Below the pieces are notes generated by a model. It did no database searches. It was not told where the DNA came from and saw only the letters and a list, made by a program, of their open reading frames with translations. The translations under genes were made by a program, and so were the position numbers. From positions 1-17,656 of the forward strand of contig JADJCX010000007.1 in the NCBI GenBank assembly GCA_016703005.1: DNA of 17,656 nucleotides, given 5' to 3'. The DNA comes from Flavobacteriales bacterium (GTDB taxonomy: Bacteria > Bacteroidota > Bacteroidia > Flavobacteriales_F > PHOS-HE28). Position 1 is the first letter of the stretch. The number at the start of each line of letters is the position of its first letter. Of this stretch, positions 1 through 8,887 are shown one piece after another.

Positions 1-1336
1 AGGCTACACAGTGGTGGTTGACGTGAGCGCCACTTGGTGCGGACCTACTGGAACTACCACAACACGGGCGCTCCTGGAAGACCTGTATACCACATATGGT
101 CCAGTACTGCTGCTGATAAAGTGATGGTGTTTTTCATCGAAGGGATGGCAACCTGACAGCGAAGCAAACCTGCGAGGCCAACACTGGCGCAACCCAAGGT
201 GACTGGATCAGTGGAAGCCGCTATCCTGATGTCATGAACAATTAAACATGTCTCAAGTGGACCTCGATATCTCCACGATACATACCATCTGCCCAAGCCC
301 GGAAGGTCGTGGAAGCAATGAATCGAGCACCGCTGCTCATTGGGCAATTACCAACGCAGGTGACTATGACAGCAGTTACTGTAGCACCAACTTGGCTCTT
401 GCCTCTTACAACGGAAGCCTTTCGGCTTGCGGAAACTGGAACATGCCGGTGACCATCATGAATATGGGCACTAATGCGATCGCTAGCGCTACCATCGTTG
501 TGAAGCAGGGCAATACCACGCGCCAGCTGCACATGAAACTGGTTTGACAACTTGTCCACCTACGACACGGACGACATCACCCCTTTTCGAACGTGGCGGT
601 GACTGATACTGCTGCTGTAGCTTGTTGAACATCACCACGGCCGATGCTCAAGCGGGCGACAACATTATCCTGGATAGGGGATTGATCCACCGCCGCACCT
701 GTTGGCTGGGCAATTGCCGTGGAGGGTAAGTAGACCAATACCCGAACGAATTCGCATGGCATATGCTGGATCCAGCGGTGTTGTTGTGGCCAAGGCAGCA
801 ACTATACTTTAGTGAACGCGAATACGACCAATTGCATTCGGGGGTTTGCCGGTTGCCGGGCCGGTACCTCCGGCTCAAGCGCTGCGTTCACATTGGATGT
901 TGAGCTCACCGAGATGGGATGTTATAAAGTGGAGGCGTTTGATGCCACCACAGGGGATGGCCTGACCGGTAATACTCAATCCTATTTCCGTGTGCACAAT
1001 TCAACGATCAAGTTGTGATGGTAGCCCGACTTCGTTTGCAGATCGTCGAATACCATGGTGAACGACGCCGTAGGTGTTTCGGAAGCAGCGAACACCGTTG
1101 GTGTAAAGACTTACCTAAGCGACCAACGGCAACGTAGACTTGGCGTTCAATGCCGCGGAGAGCAAAGGTGAACGTGGACGTGTACAATGTGCTCGGTGAG
1201 CGCATCATGTCACGCACCATGAACAGCAATGGCGTGCAGACCATCGACATGAGCGGCATGAACAATGGCGCTTTACTGCTTCAACATCACCGTTGGCGAC
1301 AACAGCACCACCCGCAAGGTGACGCTGAACCGTTGA
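1..1336 (+). CDS. Secreted thioredoxin-fold protein with T9SS C-terminal sorting domain (5' partial, frameshifted)
   Basis: The reading frame enters from the left edge with a thioredoxin-like active-site segment (VDVSATWCGP, then WNYHNTGALEDLY after a frameshift). It continues with VMVFFIEG, NTGATQGDWISGSRYP and a stretch ending in TICPSPEGR. The middle (about 440-1010) resembles repeated Ig-like modules: MPVTIMNMGTNAIASATIVV, then GCYKVEAFDATTGDGLTGN. The end is a typical T9SS type A sorting domain (VYNVLGERIMSR... and FNITVGDNSTTRKVTLNR, stop at 1334-1336), so the protein should cross the outer membrane and be cell-surface attached or released. The second active-site Cys cannot be read because the sequence is shifted just after WCGP. 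At least five frame changes occur (near 50, 73, 165, 545-800 and 1270). Exact function is unknown; a surface thiol-redox or structural role is inferred. Confidence 0.75.
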
Positions 1337-1453
1337 TAGCGATGTAGATTCGATAGAAGAGGTCAGCGGTCCAGTGTTTGCACCATAGCCCGCCGACGCC
1401 TTCTTTTGTTCCCCCATCTTGCAACATCCGACCAACTCGTAACCCAACTACCA

Positions 1454-1934
1454 ATGCGCTCTTTCCTCTCCATGCTCGCCATCATTGTAGCGACTTCATC
1501 TCTTTGCCCAAATACCCAGTGCATCCGTCACCGGGCTCGACGGCAAAAAAGTGGATGCAAAGACCTTCAGCAATGCGGGCAAACTGAATGATAAATCAGT
1601 TTCTGGGCAACATGGTGCGCGCCGTGCAAACGTGAACTGAACGCCATTGCGGAGGGTGTACACGACAGTGGCAGAAGACCACCGGCCTGAAGTTGTGAGC
1701 ATTTGACGATGATGCCGGAGCCCGGCACGGGTAGGCCCTACGTGAACGGGCAGCGGGACTACAGGGGAGTACTTGGATCCGAACGGTGACCTGAAACGCG
1801 CCATGAACGTGCAGAACGTCCCACACACCGTGCTGATCGACGGTTCGGGCAAGATCGTTTGGCAACACAATGTCTACAACCCGGGCGACGAGAACGAGCT
1901 CTACGCCAAGTTGAAGGCGTTGACGGCCAAGTAA
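1454..1934 (+). CDS. TlpA-like thioredoxin family protein (frameshifted)
   Basis: Starting at ATG 1454 the product opens with a hydrophobic signal peptide (MRSFLSMLAIIVATSSL). After a shift near 1525 it reads SVTGLDGKKVDAKTFSNAGK. It then gives the catalytic motif FWATWCAPCKRELNAIAE around 1600-1650 (shift near 1600), which is the WCxPC active site of TlpA/ResA-type periplasmic thiol-disulfide oxidoreductases. The C-terminal half, in frame again from about 1765, is LLDPNGDLKRAMNVQNVPHT followed by VLIDGSGKIVW. It contains the cis-Pro loop (VPHT) of the thioredoxin fold, and it ends in a TAA stop at 1932-1934. The length, about 160 residues, is normal for the family. It sits between a secreted thioredoxin-fold protein and a DUF6029 outer-membrane protein, so it probably reduces or isomerises disulfides of envelope proteins. 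The substrate is unknown. Confidence 0.88.
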
Positions 1935-1988
1935 GCTCGGCATACCGAGGATCCTCATTATTCGGTTGCACCGCGTAAAGGTACCTCC

Positions 1989-3686
1989 GTGCGACATTGC
2001 GGGGCTTTCCGGCTTACCCGTATCGCACGTCCGCTGTCACGACCCATCTTCTCCGCATTTCGGCCTGTGCATCCTTCGCACTGCTCGTGGTGTGCGCTTC
2101 AGCCAAGACGGTGGCGCGCGATGCACGGCAACTTCAACATCGACGGTCAGTTGTATAACCCCGATGAGGAGAGCGGGGCTGTTCCGCCACCGGAGGACTT
2201 CGGCTTGAACGCTTGGGGCAATTTCATTGCGACCAAAGGGGCGTTCGAGGCGGGCCTTCGCTTCGAGAGCTATACACCGGCATTGCTGGGCTACCCGGCC
2301 GGCGAACCCTACAATGGCTCCGGCATCGGTTTCAGGTATGCGCGTTACGCGCAGGACGATCTGGAGATCACTGGGCAACTACTTCGAACAGTTCAGCGGG
2401 CTGGTGTTCCGGAGCTATGAAGAACGTTACCTCGGCGTGGACAATGCCATGGACGGCGTGCGTGTGAAATTCAAGCCCGTGAACGGGGTTTACCTGAAGG
2501 GCTTCATCGGTGAGCAACGGCTCGGCTTCGATGGCGGCTTCACCAAAGGACCGGGACTCGTCAGGGGTGGATCTGGAGATCTCCTTGAACGAACTCTTCG
2601 ACAGTCTGGCGGTGAAAGGCCGCAACATCATCCATGGCGGCAGCTTCGTGAGCAAGTACCAGGAGGACCGCGACCCCTGCTGGAACTTCCGGAGAACGTG
2701 GGCGCGTGGGCGGCACGGCTCAACTACATCTCGGCCAAGTGGAACCTCTACGCCGAGTACGCATACAAGATCAACGACCCCAACAGCAGCAACAACGGCA
2801 TCTACAAGTACGGTGAGGCGTTGATGTTCAACGCCGCGTACAGCGTGAAGGGCTTAGGCATCAGTGCCGGCATACACAGCTACGACAACATGGTGTACCG
2901 GAGCAACCGGGCGGCCGGGCCGTTCGACCTCAACATCAACTTCCTGCCGCCACTAGCCAAGCAGCACACCTATAACCTGCCCGCCACGCTGTACCCCTAC
3001 GCCACGCAACCGAACAATGAAGTGGCCGGCGAAGGCGAGATCTTCCACAAGTGGAAGAAGGGTACCGCCCTTGGCGGTAAGTACGGAACCAAGTTGGCGA
3101 TCAATGGCAGTGTTGCGTATGCGCTCGATACCGTGGGCATAGTGGACGACACCGTTACCTACGACGGCTATACCAGTAGCCTCTTCGCTAAAGGGGGAGC
3201 GCTTGTACTTCAGCGACATCAGTAGCGGAGTTGCGCAAGAAGTTGGGCCCACGTGGGAGTTGGCGCTTACCTACATCAATCTCGCGTACGACATTGAAAC
3301 CGTGCAGGGCAAAGCCGGCGAACCGGTGATCTATGCCGACATGATCATCTTGGAGGGCCTGCACAAATTCAGTGATGAGACCGGACTGCGGTTCGTTGCA
3401 GCACCTCAGCAGCAAACAGGACCACGGCAACTGGGCCACCGCCATTGCCGAACTCACTGTTGGCGGGCACTGGAGCATTACGGCCATGGACCAGTACAAT
3501 TACGGTGGTGGCGCGAAAACGGATGAGATCCACTACCCGTTGGGCAGCGTTGCTTACACGCGCGGAGCAAACCGCATACAAGTGAACTACGGCCGCCAGC
3601 GCGCGGGCATCTTCTGCGTGGGCGGCGTATGCCGTGCCGTGCCTGCCGCCAATGGCCTCACCGTATCCATCGCAAGTACCTTTTGA
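1989..3686 (+). CDS. DUF6029-family outer-membrane protein (frameshifted)
   Basis: The N terminus is a signal peptide whose frame is broken (SACASFALLVVCASA, then QDGGA). It is followed by the mature start MHGNFNIDGQLYNPDEES and a long beta-rich sequence with many aromatic residues (for example GNFIATKGAFEAGLRFESY and YEERYLGVDNAMDGVRVKF). Later strands include WNLYAEYAYKINDPNSSNNG and GTKLAINGSVAYALDTVGIV, and the protein ends in ANGLTVSIASTF with a terminal Phe, as in outer-membrane barrels. The content and length of about 560 residues match the DUF6029 family of Bacteroidota. Frame changes are visible near 2100, 2370, 2572, 2675, 3197 and 3405. The start is uncertain: GTG 1989 is the best open start, but the shift in the signal peptide hides the true one. 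It lies between two thioredoxin-fold genes and is probably co-transcribed with them. The molecular role is not known. Confidence 0.82.
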
Positions 3687-3703
3687 TCCCCCGATACGTC
3701 GGG

Positions 3704-4578
3704 ATGAAACACATGCGCAACACGATCTCTTCTCTCTTTCACTGGCGATCTGCTCGGCGGGCTGCGACATCATTGAGGAACCCGATAATCCCATCCCCGG
3801 CGCGGTGGACGATTGCGCTGGTGTTGGCAATGGCGCAGGATTCCGGCGGGTGCTGCTGGAGGACCTTACCGGCTTCCGCTGCCCCAATTGCCCCGCCGCT
3901 GCCGATGTAGCCAAACAATTGCAGGGTGTTTACTGTGAGGACCTGATCGTCGTGGCCGTCCACTGCACCCCCACGTTCGCTTCGCCCACCGCGGCGCCAC
4001 CCGATCCGTTCAGCACCGATTTCCGCACGGTGGCCGGTGAAGAATACGTGAGCGCCTTCTCCCCTCCCGGCTTGCCAAATGGGCTGGTGAGCCGCCGCGA
4101 ATTCGATGGCTCCCAGGTGATCGGCGACGACAACTGGAGTTCGGCCGTGGCCGACATCCTTGGGCAACCCGCGCAGTTCGAGATCACCTTTCCGCAGGTG
4201 AGTTACGACGCCGGTACGGAGACACTCGACCTGCAAGTGAAGGTGGATGCCTTGGCCGACACCACCGGCGAACACAACGTGGTGGTGTACCTACTGGAAG
4301 ACGATGTGATCGAGGGACAGGAGGACAACCGGGTGCCGGGCGGTATTGTATACCCCTACACGCACAACCATGTGCTGCGGGACAACATCAACGGGACGTG
4401 GGGCACGCAGGCCTTCACCGGTGCCATCACCCCTGGACAGACGGTCACCCTCACCTTCAACGATTACGTGCTTGCCCCTAACGTACTAGTCCTCGCGAAT
4501 TGCTCGTTGGTGGCGTACATCTACCGAGTGGACAACGACGAGGTGATGCAGGTGAGCGAGCGGCACCTGATCCCATAA
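3704..4578 (+). CDS. Omp28-related lipoprotein (frameshifted near start)
   Basis: ATG 3704 (or 3713) begins MKHMRNTISSLF. After one shift near 3740 the frame runs cleanly to the stop at 4576-4578. The signal sequence ends in a lipobox (LAICSAGC), so the protein is probably a lipoprotein. The mature part contains RRVLLEDLTGFRCPNCPAAA, the CxxC-bearing N-terminal segment typical of Omp28-related proteins, which adopt a thioredoxin-like fold. A beta-sandwich-like C-terminal part follows (TETLDLQVKVDALADTTGEH, NVVVYLLEDDVIEGQ, TVTLTFNDYV). The usual HNHVLR segment of the family is present. It starts 17 bases after the DUF6029 gene and is likely in the same operon. Its biochemical activity is not established; the CPNC motif suggests redox or disulfide exchange. 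Confidence 0.85.
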
Positions 4579-4766
4579 CCGCCCTATCAAACACCGGGCC
4601 TTCACACAACCTTTCGCCGGGTGAACAACTTTCCACCCCCTCGGTGAGTTATCCGAAGCCGAACGGATTATATTCATGCCTGCTTTCACCGGGAGTGCCC
4701 GTTGGAAGAGTGACACAAAGCCCCACGAACCATCGCACTGATATGAAGGAGCAAGGAAGGAAGATG

Positions 4767-4959
4767 ATGGAGTTCAGCAAGCAGGTGCTGCAGAAGGTGA
4801 GCTTCGATAAACTGCTGTTCAAGAAAGAACTCATCAAAGCCCGCCGTTGGGTGGGCCAACACGCATCAACTCATCCTGAAGGCTTGGTGCCTCGCCACCT
4901 TTGGGCATGTGTACAAGGATGTGATCATAGAGGTGTTCGAGAAGAGCATGAGGGCGTAA
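4767..4959 (+). CDS. Small conserved hypothetical protein, about 64 aa (frameshifted)
   Basis: The product reads MEFSKQVLQKVSFDKLLF then KKELIKARRWV. After a shift near 4862 it gives HQLILKAWCLATFGHVYKDV and IIEVFEKSMRA, with TAA at 4957-4959. It looks like a short, all-helical, charged, soluble protein with no signal peptide. I recognise the general pattern from small uncharacterised Bacteroidota proteins but know no function. The start is chosen at ATG 4767 because a GGAAGG motif (4755-4760) lies six bases before it. ATGs at 4764 and 4743 are alternatives. It is followed closely by a perfect palindrome that may end transcription on both strands. Confidence 0.6.
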
Positions 4960-4966
4960 CCTCACC

Positions 4967-4985
4967 CCCTCTCCCAAGGAGAGGG
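4967..4985. repeat. Palindromic dispersed repeat copy 1 / putative bidirectional terminator
   Basis: CCCTCTCC, loop CAA, GGAGAGGG: a perfect 8-bp stem with a three-base loop. It lies between the convergent ends of the small + strand gene (4959) and queG (5000). The same 19-base palindrome occurs in inverted orientation at 11805-11823, and a loop variant occurs at 11919-11937. There is no T-run, so function as a terminator is inferred from position only. Confidence 0.7.
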
Positions 4986-4999
4986 CCCGAGGTCTTCGC

Positions 5000-5924
5000 T
5001 CATTGTTCCGGTGCCAGGAAACGCAGGTTGCGTTTCAGGCCTTCGAACTTGGTGCGCTTACCGGCGCTGCCTTCGAACAGCTTGTCAAAGACCACTTCGG
5101 TCATGCCGTGCCATTCGTCTTTCGTCATGGACATCAGCTCGGGCTTCGGGTTGAACTGCGGCTCGTTGTGCGGCGTTGCGAAACGGTTCCACGGGCACAC
5201 CTGCTGGCACACATCGCAACCGAACGCCCAGTCGGCGAAGCGGCCTTTCATTTCCTGCGGTATCGCGTCCTTCAGTTCTATGGTGAAATAGCTGATGCAC
5301 TTGCTGCCGTCCACAGCGTACGGCGTGATCGCATCGGTGGGGCATGCATCGATGCAGCGTCGGCAGGTGCCGCAATGATCGGTGGCGGGCGCATCGGGCG
5401 CGAGATCCAGATCCAAGATGATCTCGCACAGGAAAAAGAAGGACCCCTGTTGCTGCCGTATCACATTGGTGTGCTTGCCCACCCATCCGATACCCGCACG
5501 CTGCGCCCAAGCCTTTTCCATAACGGGCCCGCTATCCACGAAGGCCCGCATTTCCACTGCGCCAAATTGCTCTTGTATGAATTGCATGAGCGGCTTCAGG
5601 CGCTGCTTCACCACTTTGTGGTAGTCGCGGCCATAGGCGTAGGTGCTCAGCTTCGGCGCATCGGGATGCGCTTGCTGCGGTGGTGTGTAGTAGTTGTACG
5701 CTAGGCTGGTCGCTCTTAGCGCCGGGCACCAGCTTGCGCGGATCGAGGCGCAGATCGAAGTGGTTGGCCATGTAGGCCATTTCGCCATGCTGCTTCGCGC
5801 GCAGCCATTGCTCCAAGCGGGGTGCTTCGGCTTCCAAGAACCCGGCTTGCGCCATGCCGCAGGCCACGAAGCCCAGCTCGTGCGCTTTGCGCTTGATCGC
5901 ATCGGCCTTGTCCCGCGCATCCAT
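5000..5924 (-). CDS. queG: Epoxyqueuosine reductase QueG (one frameshift)
   Basis: QueG reduces epoxyqueuosine to queuosine in tRNA, the last step of queuosine synthesis, using cobalamin and two [4Fe-4S] clusters in the cytoplasm. The N terminus reads MDARDKADAIKRKAHELGFV from ATG 5924. After a shift near 5705 the rest is continuous: YNYYTPPQQAH, then FVDSGPVMEKAWAQRAGIGW, which contains the catalytic Asp region and the family GPVxEK motif. Two ferredoxin-like cysteine clusters follow, CGTCRRCIDACP and CDVCQQVCP. The length of about 308 residues is normal. It is the last gene of a - strand run after ruvB and an unknown gene, with only 21 bases to the previous stop codon. Confidence 0.95.
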
Positions 5925-5945
5925 GCGGCGGAAGGTAGCCGTGCG

Positions 5946-6341
5946 CTACGGCGATGCCATCAGCCACGCCCGGCACCGCAAGCCATCGCTGCTTTTCCAG
6001 TAGTAGCAAAAGCGCTCGCGACCGGTGCGCAACAGGTCCTCCACTTCGGCCAGGGCCGTTATGGGATAGAACATGTCGATGGTGCCGGTGGTGGCATCGA
6101 ACGTGGGCATGGCCGGTTGCGGTTCCTCAACAAAACTGACGCGCACACCCGTTGCCTTGCTCTGGTGCGAGAATGGCACGCCCTTGAACACGAGCGTGCG
6201 CAACGCACCCGCTACTTGGCCTTTCATTGGCAACTGCTTCAACACACGCAGAATGTGCAACGTGCCGAACGACATGGGGAATTGCGGTTCGCGGCGTTCG
6301 GCAACGGCGTTGATGACGGAGATGGGCGGAAGAGCATTCAT
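5946..6341 (-). CDS. Hypothetical protein between ruvB and queG, 131 aa
   Basis: This open frame is intact, beginning MNALPPISVINAVAERREPQ at ATG 6341 and ending CYYWKSSDGLRCRAWLMASP before TAG. An in-frame TTG at 6392 would add 17 residues but is less likely. The protein has no signal peptide and no clear membrane segment. It contains a mixed hydrophobic/charged core (TLHILRVLKQLPMKGQVAGA) and an acidic, aromatic C-terminal part (GTIDMFYPITALAEVEDLL). I do not recognise the family. It lies 107 bases after ruvB and 21 bases before queG on the same strand, so it is probably co-transcribed. A link to tRNA modification or DNA repair would be guesswork. Confidence 0.65.
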   Translation of the reverse strand: MNALPPISVINAVAERREPQFPMSFGTLHILRVLKQLPMKGQVAGALRTLVFKGVPFSHQSKATGVRVSFVEEPQPAMPTFDATTGTIDMFYPITALAEVEDLLRTGRERFCYYWKSSDGLRCRAWLMASP

Positions 6342-6448
6342 GGTGCGACCGGTATGGCCCACCAAATTGCCGACGCATTCCGTAAGTAACAAACCGGCAC
6401 CGCAAACTTCACATTGGATGAGCGATCGCTTAACGATCGGCGGGGCGC

Positions 6449-7474
6449 CTACTCGAACAAACTGCCCGGCTTCACGCTCGGCACCTTACCCAAGTGCTTG
6501 TACGCCCGCTCGGTACACTGGCGGCCGCGCGGGGTGCGCATCAGGTAGCCTTCCATGATGAGGAAGGGTTCGTACACCTCCTCGATGGTGCCCGCCTCCT
6601 CCCCCACGGCCGTAGCAACCGTGTTGAGGCCGACAGGCCCACCGCTGAACTTCTCGATGATGCACGACAGGATGCGATTGTCCATTTCATCGAGACCGTG
6701 CGCATCCACGTTCAGCGCTTTCAATGCGAACTGCGCAATGGCCAGGTCGATCCCGCCATCGCCCTTGATCTGCGCGAAATCGCGCACGCGACGCAGCAGT
6801 GCGTTCGCAATACGCGGTGTGCCGCGGCTGCGCCGTGCGATCTCGGTGGCGGCATCGTCGGCTATGGGTACGTTGAGGATGCCGGCGCTGCGCTTGACGA
6901 TACCGGTGAGCACAGCGGCGTTGTAATAATCGAGGCGGCTATTGATGCCGAAGCGCGCGCGCAACGGCGCGGTGAGCAAGCCGCTGCGCGTGGTGGCACC
7001 CACCAACGTGAACGGGTTGAGGCTGATCTGCACTGTGCGCGCATTCGGTCCCGCGTCAATCACCAGGTCGATGCGGTAATCCTCCATGGCGCTGTACAGG
7101 TACTCCTCCACGATGGGACTGAGCCGATGGATCTCGTCGATGAACAACAGATCATGCGGCTCCAAATTGGTGAGCAGCCCGGCCAGGTCGGCGGGCTTGT
7201 CCAGCACCGGGCCGCTGGTAATGCGCATGCCTACGCCCATTTCCTGCGCTATGATGGTGGCCAACGTGGTTTTGCCCAAGCCGGGCGGACCGTGCAGCAG
7301 CACATGGTCCAGCGCCTCGCCGCGCAACTTAGCGGCTTGTGTGAACACCTTCAGGTTATCGGTAACGGCATCCTGCCCAGCAAAATCCTGGAACCGGCGC
7401 GGACGCAACACCTGCTCCAGGTCTTTGTCGCTGGCGCTGCGTTGCTCGTTGCGTACGTCGAAGGGTTCGGGCAT
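6449..7474 (-). CDS. ruvB: Holliday junction branch-migration ATPase RuvB
   Basis: RuvB is the hexameric AAA+ motor that, with RuvA, moves Holliday junctions during recombinational repair. The 341-residue frame is complete and undamaged from ATG 7474 to TAG 6449. It starts with the family N terminus (LRPRRFQDFAGQ). Walker A is GPPGLGKTT at residues 62-70, Walker B is FIDEIHRL near 111-118, and the sensor/arginine-finger stretch is GATTRSGLLTAPLRARFG near 159-176. The C-terminal winged-helix part includes GPVGLNTVA and IEPFL-like EVYEPFLIMEGYLMRTPRGR. It is the first gene of the - strand run leading to queG and the only long gene here without a frameshift. Confidence 0.99.
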   Translation of the reverse strand: MPEPFDVRNEQRSASDKDLEQVLRPRRFQDFAGQDAVTDNLKVFTQAAKLRGEALDHVLLHGPPGLGKTTLATIIAQEMGVGMRITSGPVLDKPADLAGLLTNLEPHDLLFIDEIHRLSPIVEEYLYSAMEDYRIDLVIDAGPNARTVQISLNPFTLVGATTRSGLLTAPLRARFGINSRLDYYNAAVLTGIVKRSAGILNVPIADDAATEIARRSRGTPRIANALLRRVRDFAQIKGDGGIDLAIAQFALKALNVDAHGLDEMDNRILSCIIEKFSGGPVGLNTVATAVGEEAGTIEEVYEPFLIMEGYLMRTPRGRQCTERAYKHLGKVPSVKPGSLFE

Positions 7475-7837
7475 GGGGTGGTAAAGAAACAGCGCCGGAG
7501 CCGTTGGTGGGTCGGGACTATTGTGCTTTGTCGTGGGAGCTCACAACCGCTTCACGAAGCAAGCCGTGCTTGCACAGCACTAGCCCTACTCCAACACCAC
7601 CCACACCGCATCAGATGGCACTCATGGCTGTTTTGTTACTCCAGTTGCCAACAGGGTAGGGGTAGTTCAGTGGAAAACCAGTTCCGCTGCTCTCTTAAAC
7701 GCTACATCTATTGATGCACTACCGCGAAGCGAAAAGGCCTCACCCGGTGTTTGTGACCAACCTGCCGATATACGCCCCCACAGGGAACCCTCGGCCTTCG
7801 ACGACCATCTCTCTTTGGCCTTTGCTTCATCGTGTTC
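7475..7837. other. Gene-free spacer upstream of ruvB
   Basis: No convincing gene is seen on either strand. It should hold the ruvB promoter, but I could not identify a clear Bacteroidota-type promoter motif. A short hairpin (GCAAGC, CGT, GCTTGC) lies at 7559-7573. At 7828-7830 an ATGAAGC start-like motif on the - strand follows the stop of the neighbouring barrel gene. It opens a short basic reading frame (MKQRPKRDGRRRPRV...) of about 40 codons that may be only the remnant of a lost tandem paralogue. Confidence 0.5.
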
Positions 7838-7867
7838 TCAATGACAGAAGGTGTAGTTCGCGTGCAG
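7821..7867. repeat. Direct repeat flanking the barrel gene, downstream copy
   Basis: Compared base by base with 8591-8637, this stretch matches at about 32 of 47 positions by hand count, with the best part at 7841-7867 (21 of 27). On the - strand it covers the last codons of the barrel gene (LHANYTFCH, stop), a seven-base gap and an ATGAAGC motif. It is therefore a coding-end plus next-start repeat, not a random match. Confidence 0.55.
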
Positions 7868-8600
7868 GGTAATCGGCCCATAGGCATAGCGTTCCTTGAA
7901 CGCGGTAGCCGGGTCCATCCAATGATCGAGGGTGCCGGCCTTGGAACCGTCGGCGTACTGCACTTGATATACGCCAACGCTACAGCGTTGAGATCTAATC
8001 CGAACAAGAAGTGGCCTGCTGTTCGCAACCCAACCACCACCGAGGCCATGCCACTGCGGGTCCTACAGGTGAACAAGCGATCCGAGTAATAGGGATCGCT
8101 CATCATTTCATGGTTTCGCTCGTCCCACGCAAGGCTTACGCCTACTATAGGTCTCAGTCTTGAGGACATACCCACAGGCGGGCGATAGAGCGCATGCGCG
8201 AAGACCCGTGTCATGCGCATAACATACCGACGCGGTGGGTCCTCGTCCCAAACACCACGGTGATTCCAAAAACCAAGCGATAGCTCTATCCTGTCGCTAG
8301 GGCAGTAACCGATGCGCGGTGGGTAGACCTTGTACTGGATGCCCTCCACTGTTTCCCGTGTAAAGACATTCCGCCACAGGTCCTCCAGTCGATAAGGATC
8401 GAATGGCCCATCTCCGGCGAGAGGATGAGAGTTGCTCGGTGGAGGTACGGAATGGCGAGCCCTACCCCAACGCTGAACTTCCGGTGGTAGGCATCGCTCG
8501 TATCCCGCGCGGTGTGCTGAGCTATGGTTGCTAGTAACTGCAAGGCAGCCGGGAAAAGCGCGATCATTCGTGCGTGCATCACGCCCTTGCGCCGCTTCAT
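7838..8600 (-). CDS. Predicted outer-membrane beta-barrel protein, unknown (frameshifted)
   Basis: From ATG 8600 the product begins MKRRKGVMHARMIALF then PAALQLLATIAQ, a basic and hydrophobic signal peptide. It continues RKFSVGVGLAIPYLHRATLI. A shift near 8395 leads to PYRLEDLWRNVFTRETVEGI and then a long run of alternating hydrophobic and polar strands (RIELSLGFWNHRGV, LRPIVGVSLAWDERN, GMASVVVGLRTAGHFLFGLD). A second shift near 7930 leads to the end, GPITLHANYTFCH, with stop at 7838-7840. About 254 residues; the strand pattern and aromatic ending suggest a small outer-membrane barrel. No named family is recognised. The chosen start is supported by the flanking repeat, in which the same stop-gap-ATGAAGC layout occurs. 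ATG 8579 is the alternative. Confidence 0.6.
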
Positions 8601-8637
8601 TGGTTCATCCATGATTGAAGGTACGGTTCGCGTGAAG
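8591..8637. repeat. Direct repeat flanking the barrel gene, upstream copy (paralogue tail remnant)
   Basis: On the - strand this stretch reads LHANRTFNHG and a TGA stop at 8605-8607, then four bases and ATGAAGC, the start of the barrel gene. The barrel gene itself ends LHANYTFCH, stop, seven bases, ATGAAGC. Both copies have the same total length from the ACC Thr codon to ATGAAGC (22 bases). This looks like the last ten codons of a lost upstream paralogue. Similarity stops at about 8640, close to the end of the coiled-coil gene at 8657. Confidence 0.5.
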
Positions 8638-8656
8638 TTCGTCGTATGACCCGGAA

Positions 8657-8887
8657 TCACTGATGGAATCGAGCTTTCAACTGAGCGCTTTCTTCCTCTA
8701 ACAAACGTATCCGCTTGTTCACTTCGATCATGTGCAATGTCAGTTCCTCGATCTTCCCCGCACCCCCTCGGCTCTCGGCGTGCGCGGGCAGACGCTCGCG
8801 TTTTCCGCGAGTGTCCTTCTGTCTAGGGCCTCTGGCCCGTCTACTGCGCGGCTCCTGCTGTACACTGTCCAAACGTAAGTCCCACAT
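8657..8887 (-). pseudogene. Coiled-coil C-terminal fragment of a larger protein
   Basis: The readable end is KIEELTLHMIEVNKRIRLLE then EESAQLKARFHQ, with TGA at 8657-8659. It shows clear heptad spacing of hydrophobic residues. Upstream, in another frame, DRRTLAENAS resembles the preceding coiled-coil heptads. This kind of tail (IEELTLHMI...) is common at the C terminus of Bacteroidota tail-fibre or endosialidase-chaperone-like surface proteins. The rest of such a protein is not recognisable further upstream, because the LuxR gene begins at 9055 on the other strand. It is therefore a truncated remnant or a badly damaged short gene. The upstream limit given is only that of one open frame. Confidence 0.45.

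Noticed and set aside
5003..6389. Two + strand open frames of over 230 codons
   Set aside because: They are antisense to queG and the 131-residue gene, and queG is certain from its iron-sulfur motifs.
6422..6440. CGATCG-based inverted repeat after ruvB as a terminator
   Set aside because: Only a six-base stem and no T-run on the - strand; too weak to call.
7655..7680. tRNA-like D-arm (GGTAGTTCAGTGG)
   Set aside because: The box A-like stretch matches, but no anticodon stem or T-arm (GGTTCGAATCC-like) follows at the right distance, so it is not a tRNA gene.
6494..7714. 406-residue + strand open frame
   Set aside because: It lies antisense to the intact ruvB and its translation shows no protein-like pattern; it is a shadow caused by high GC.
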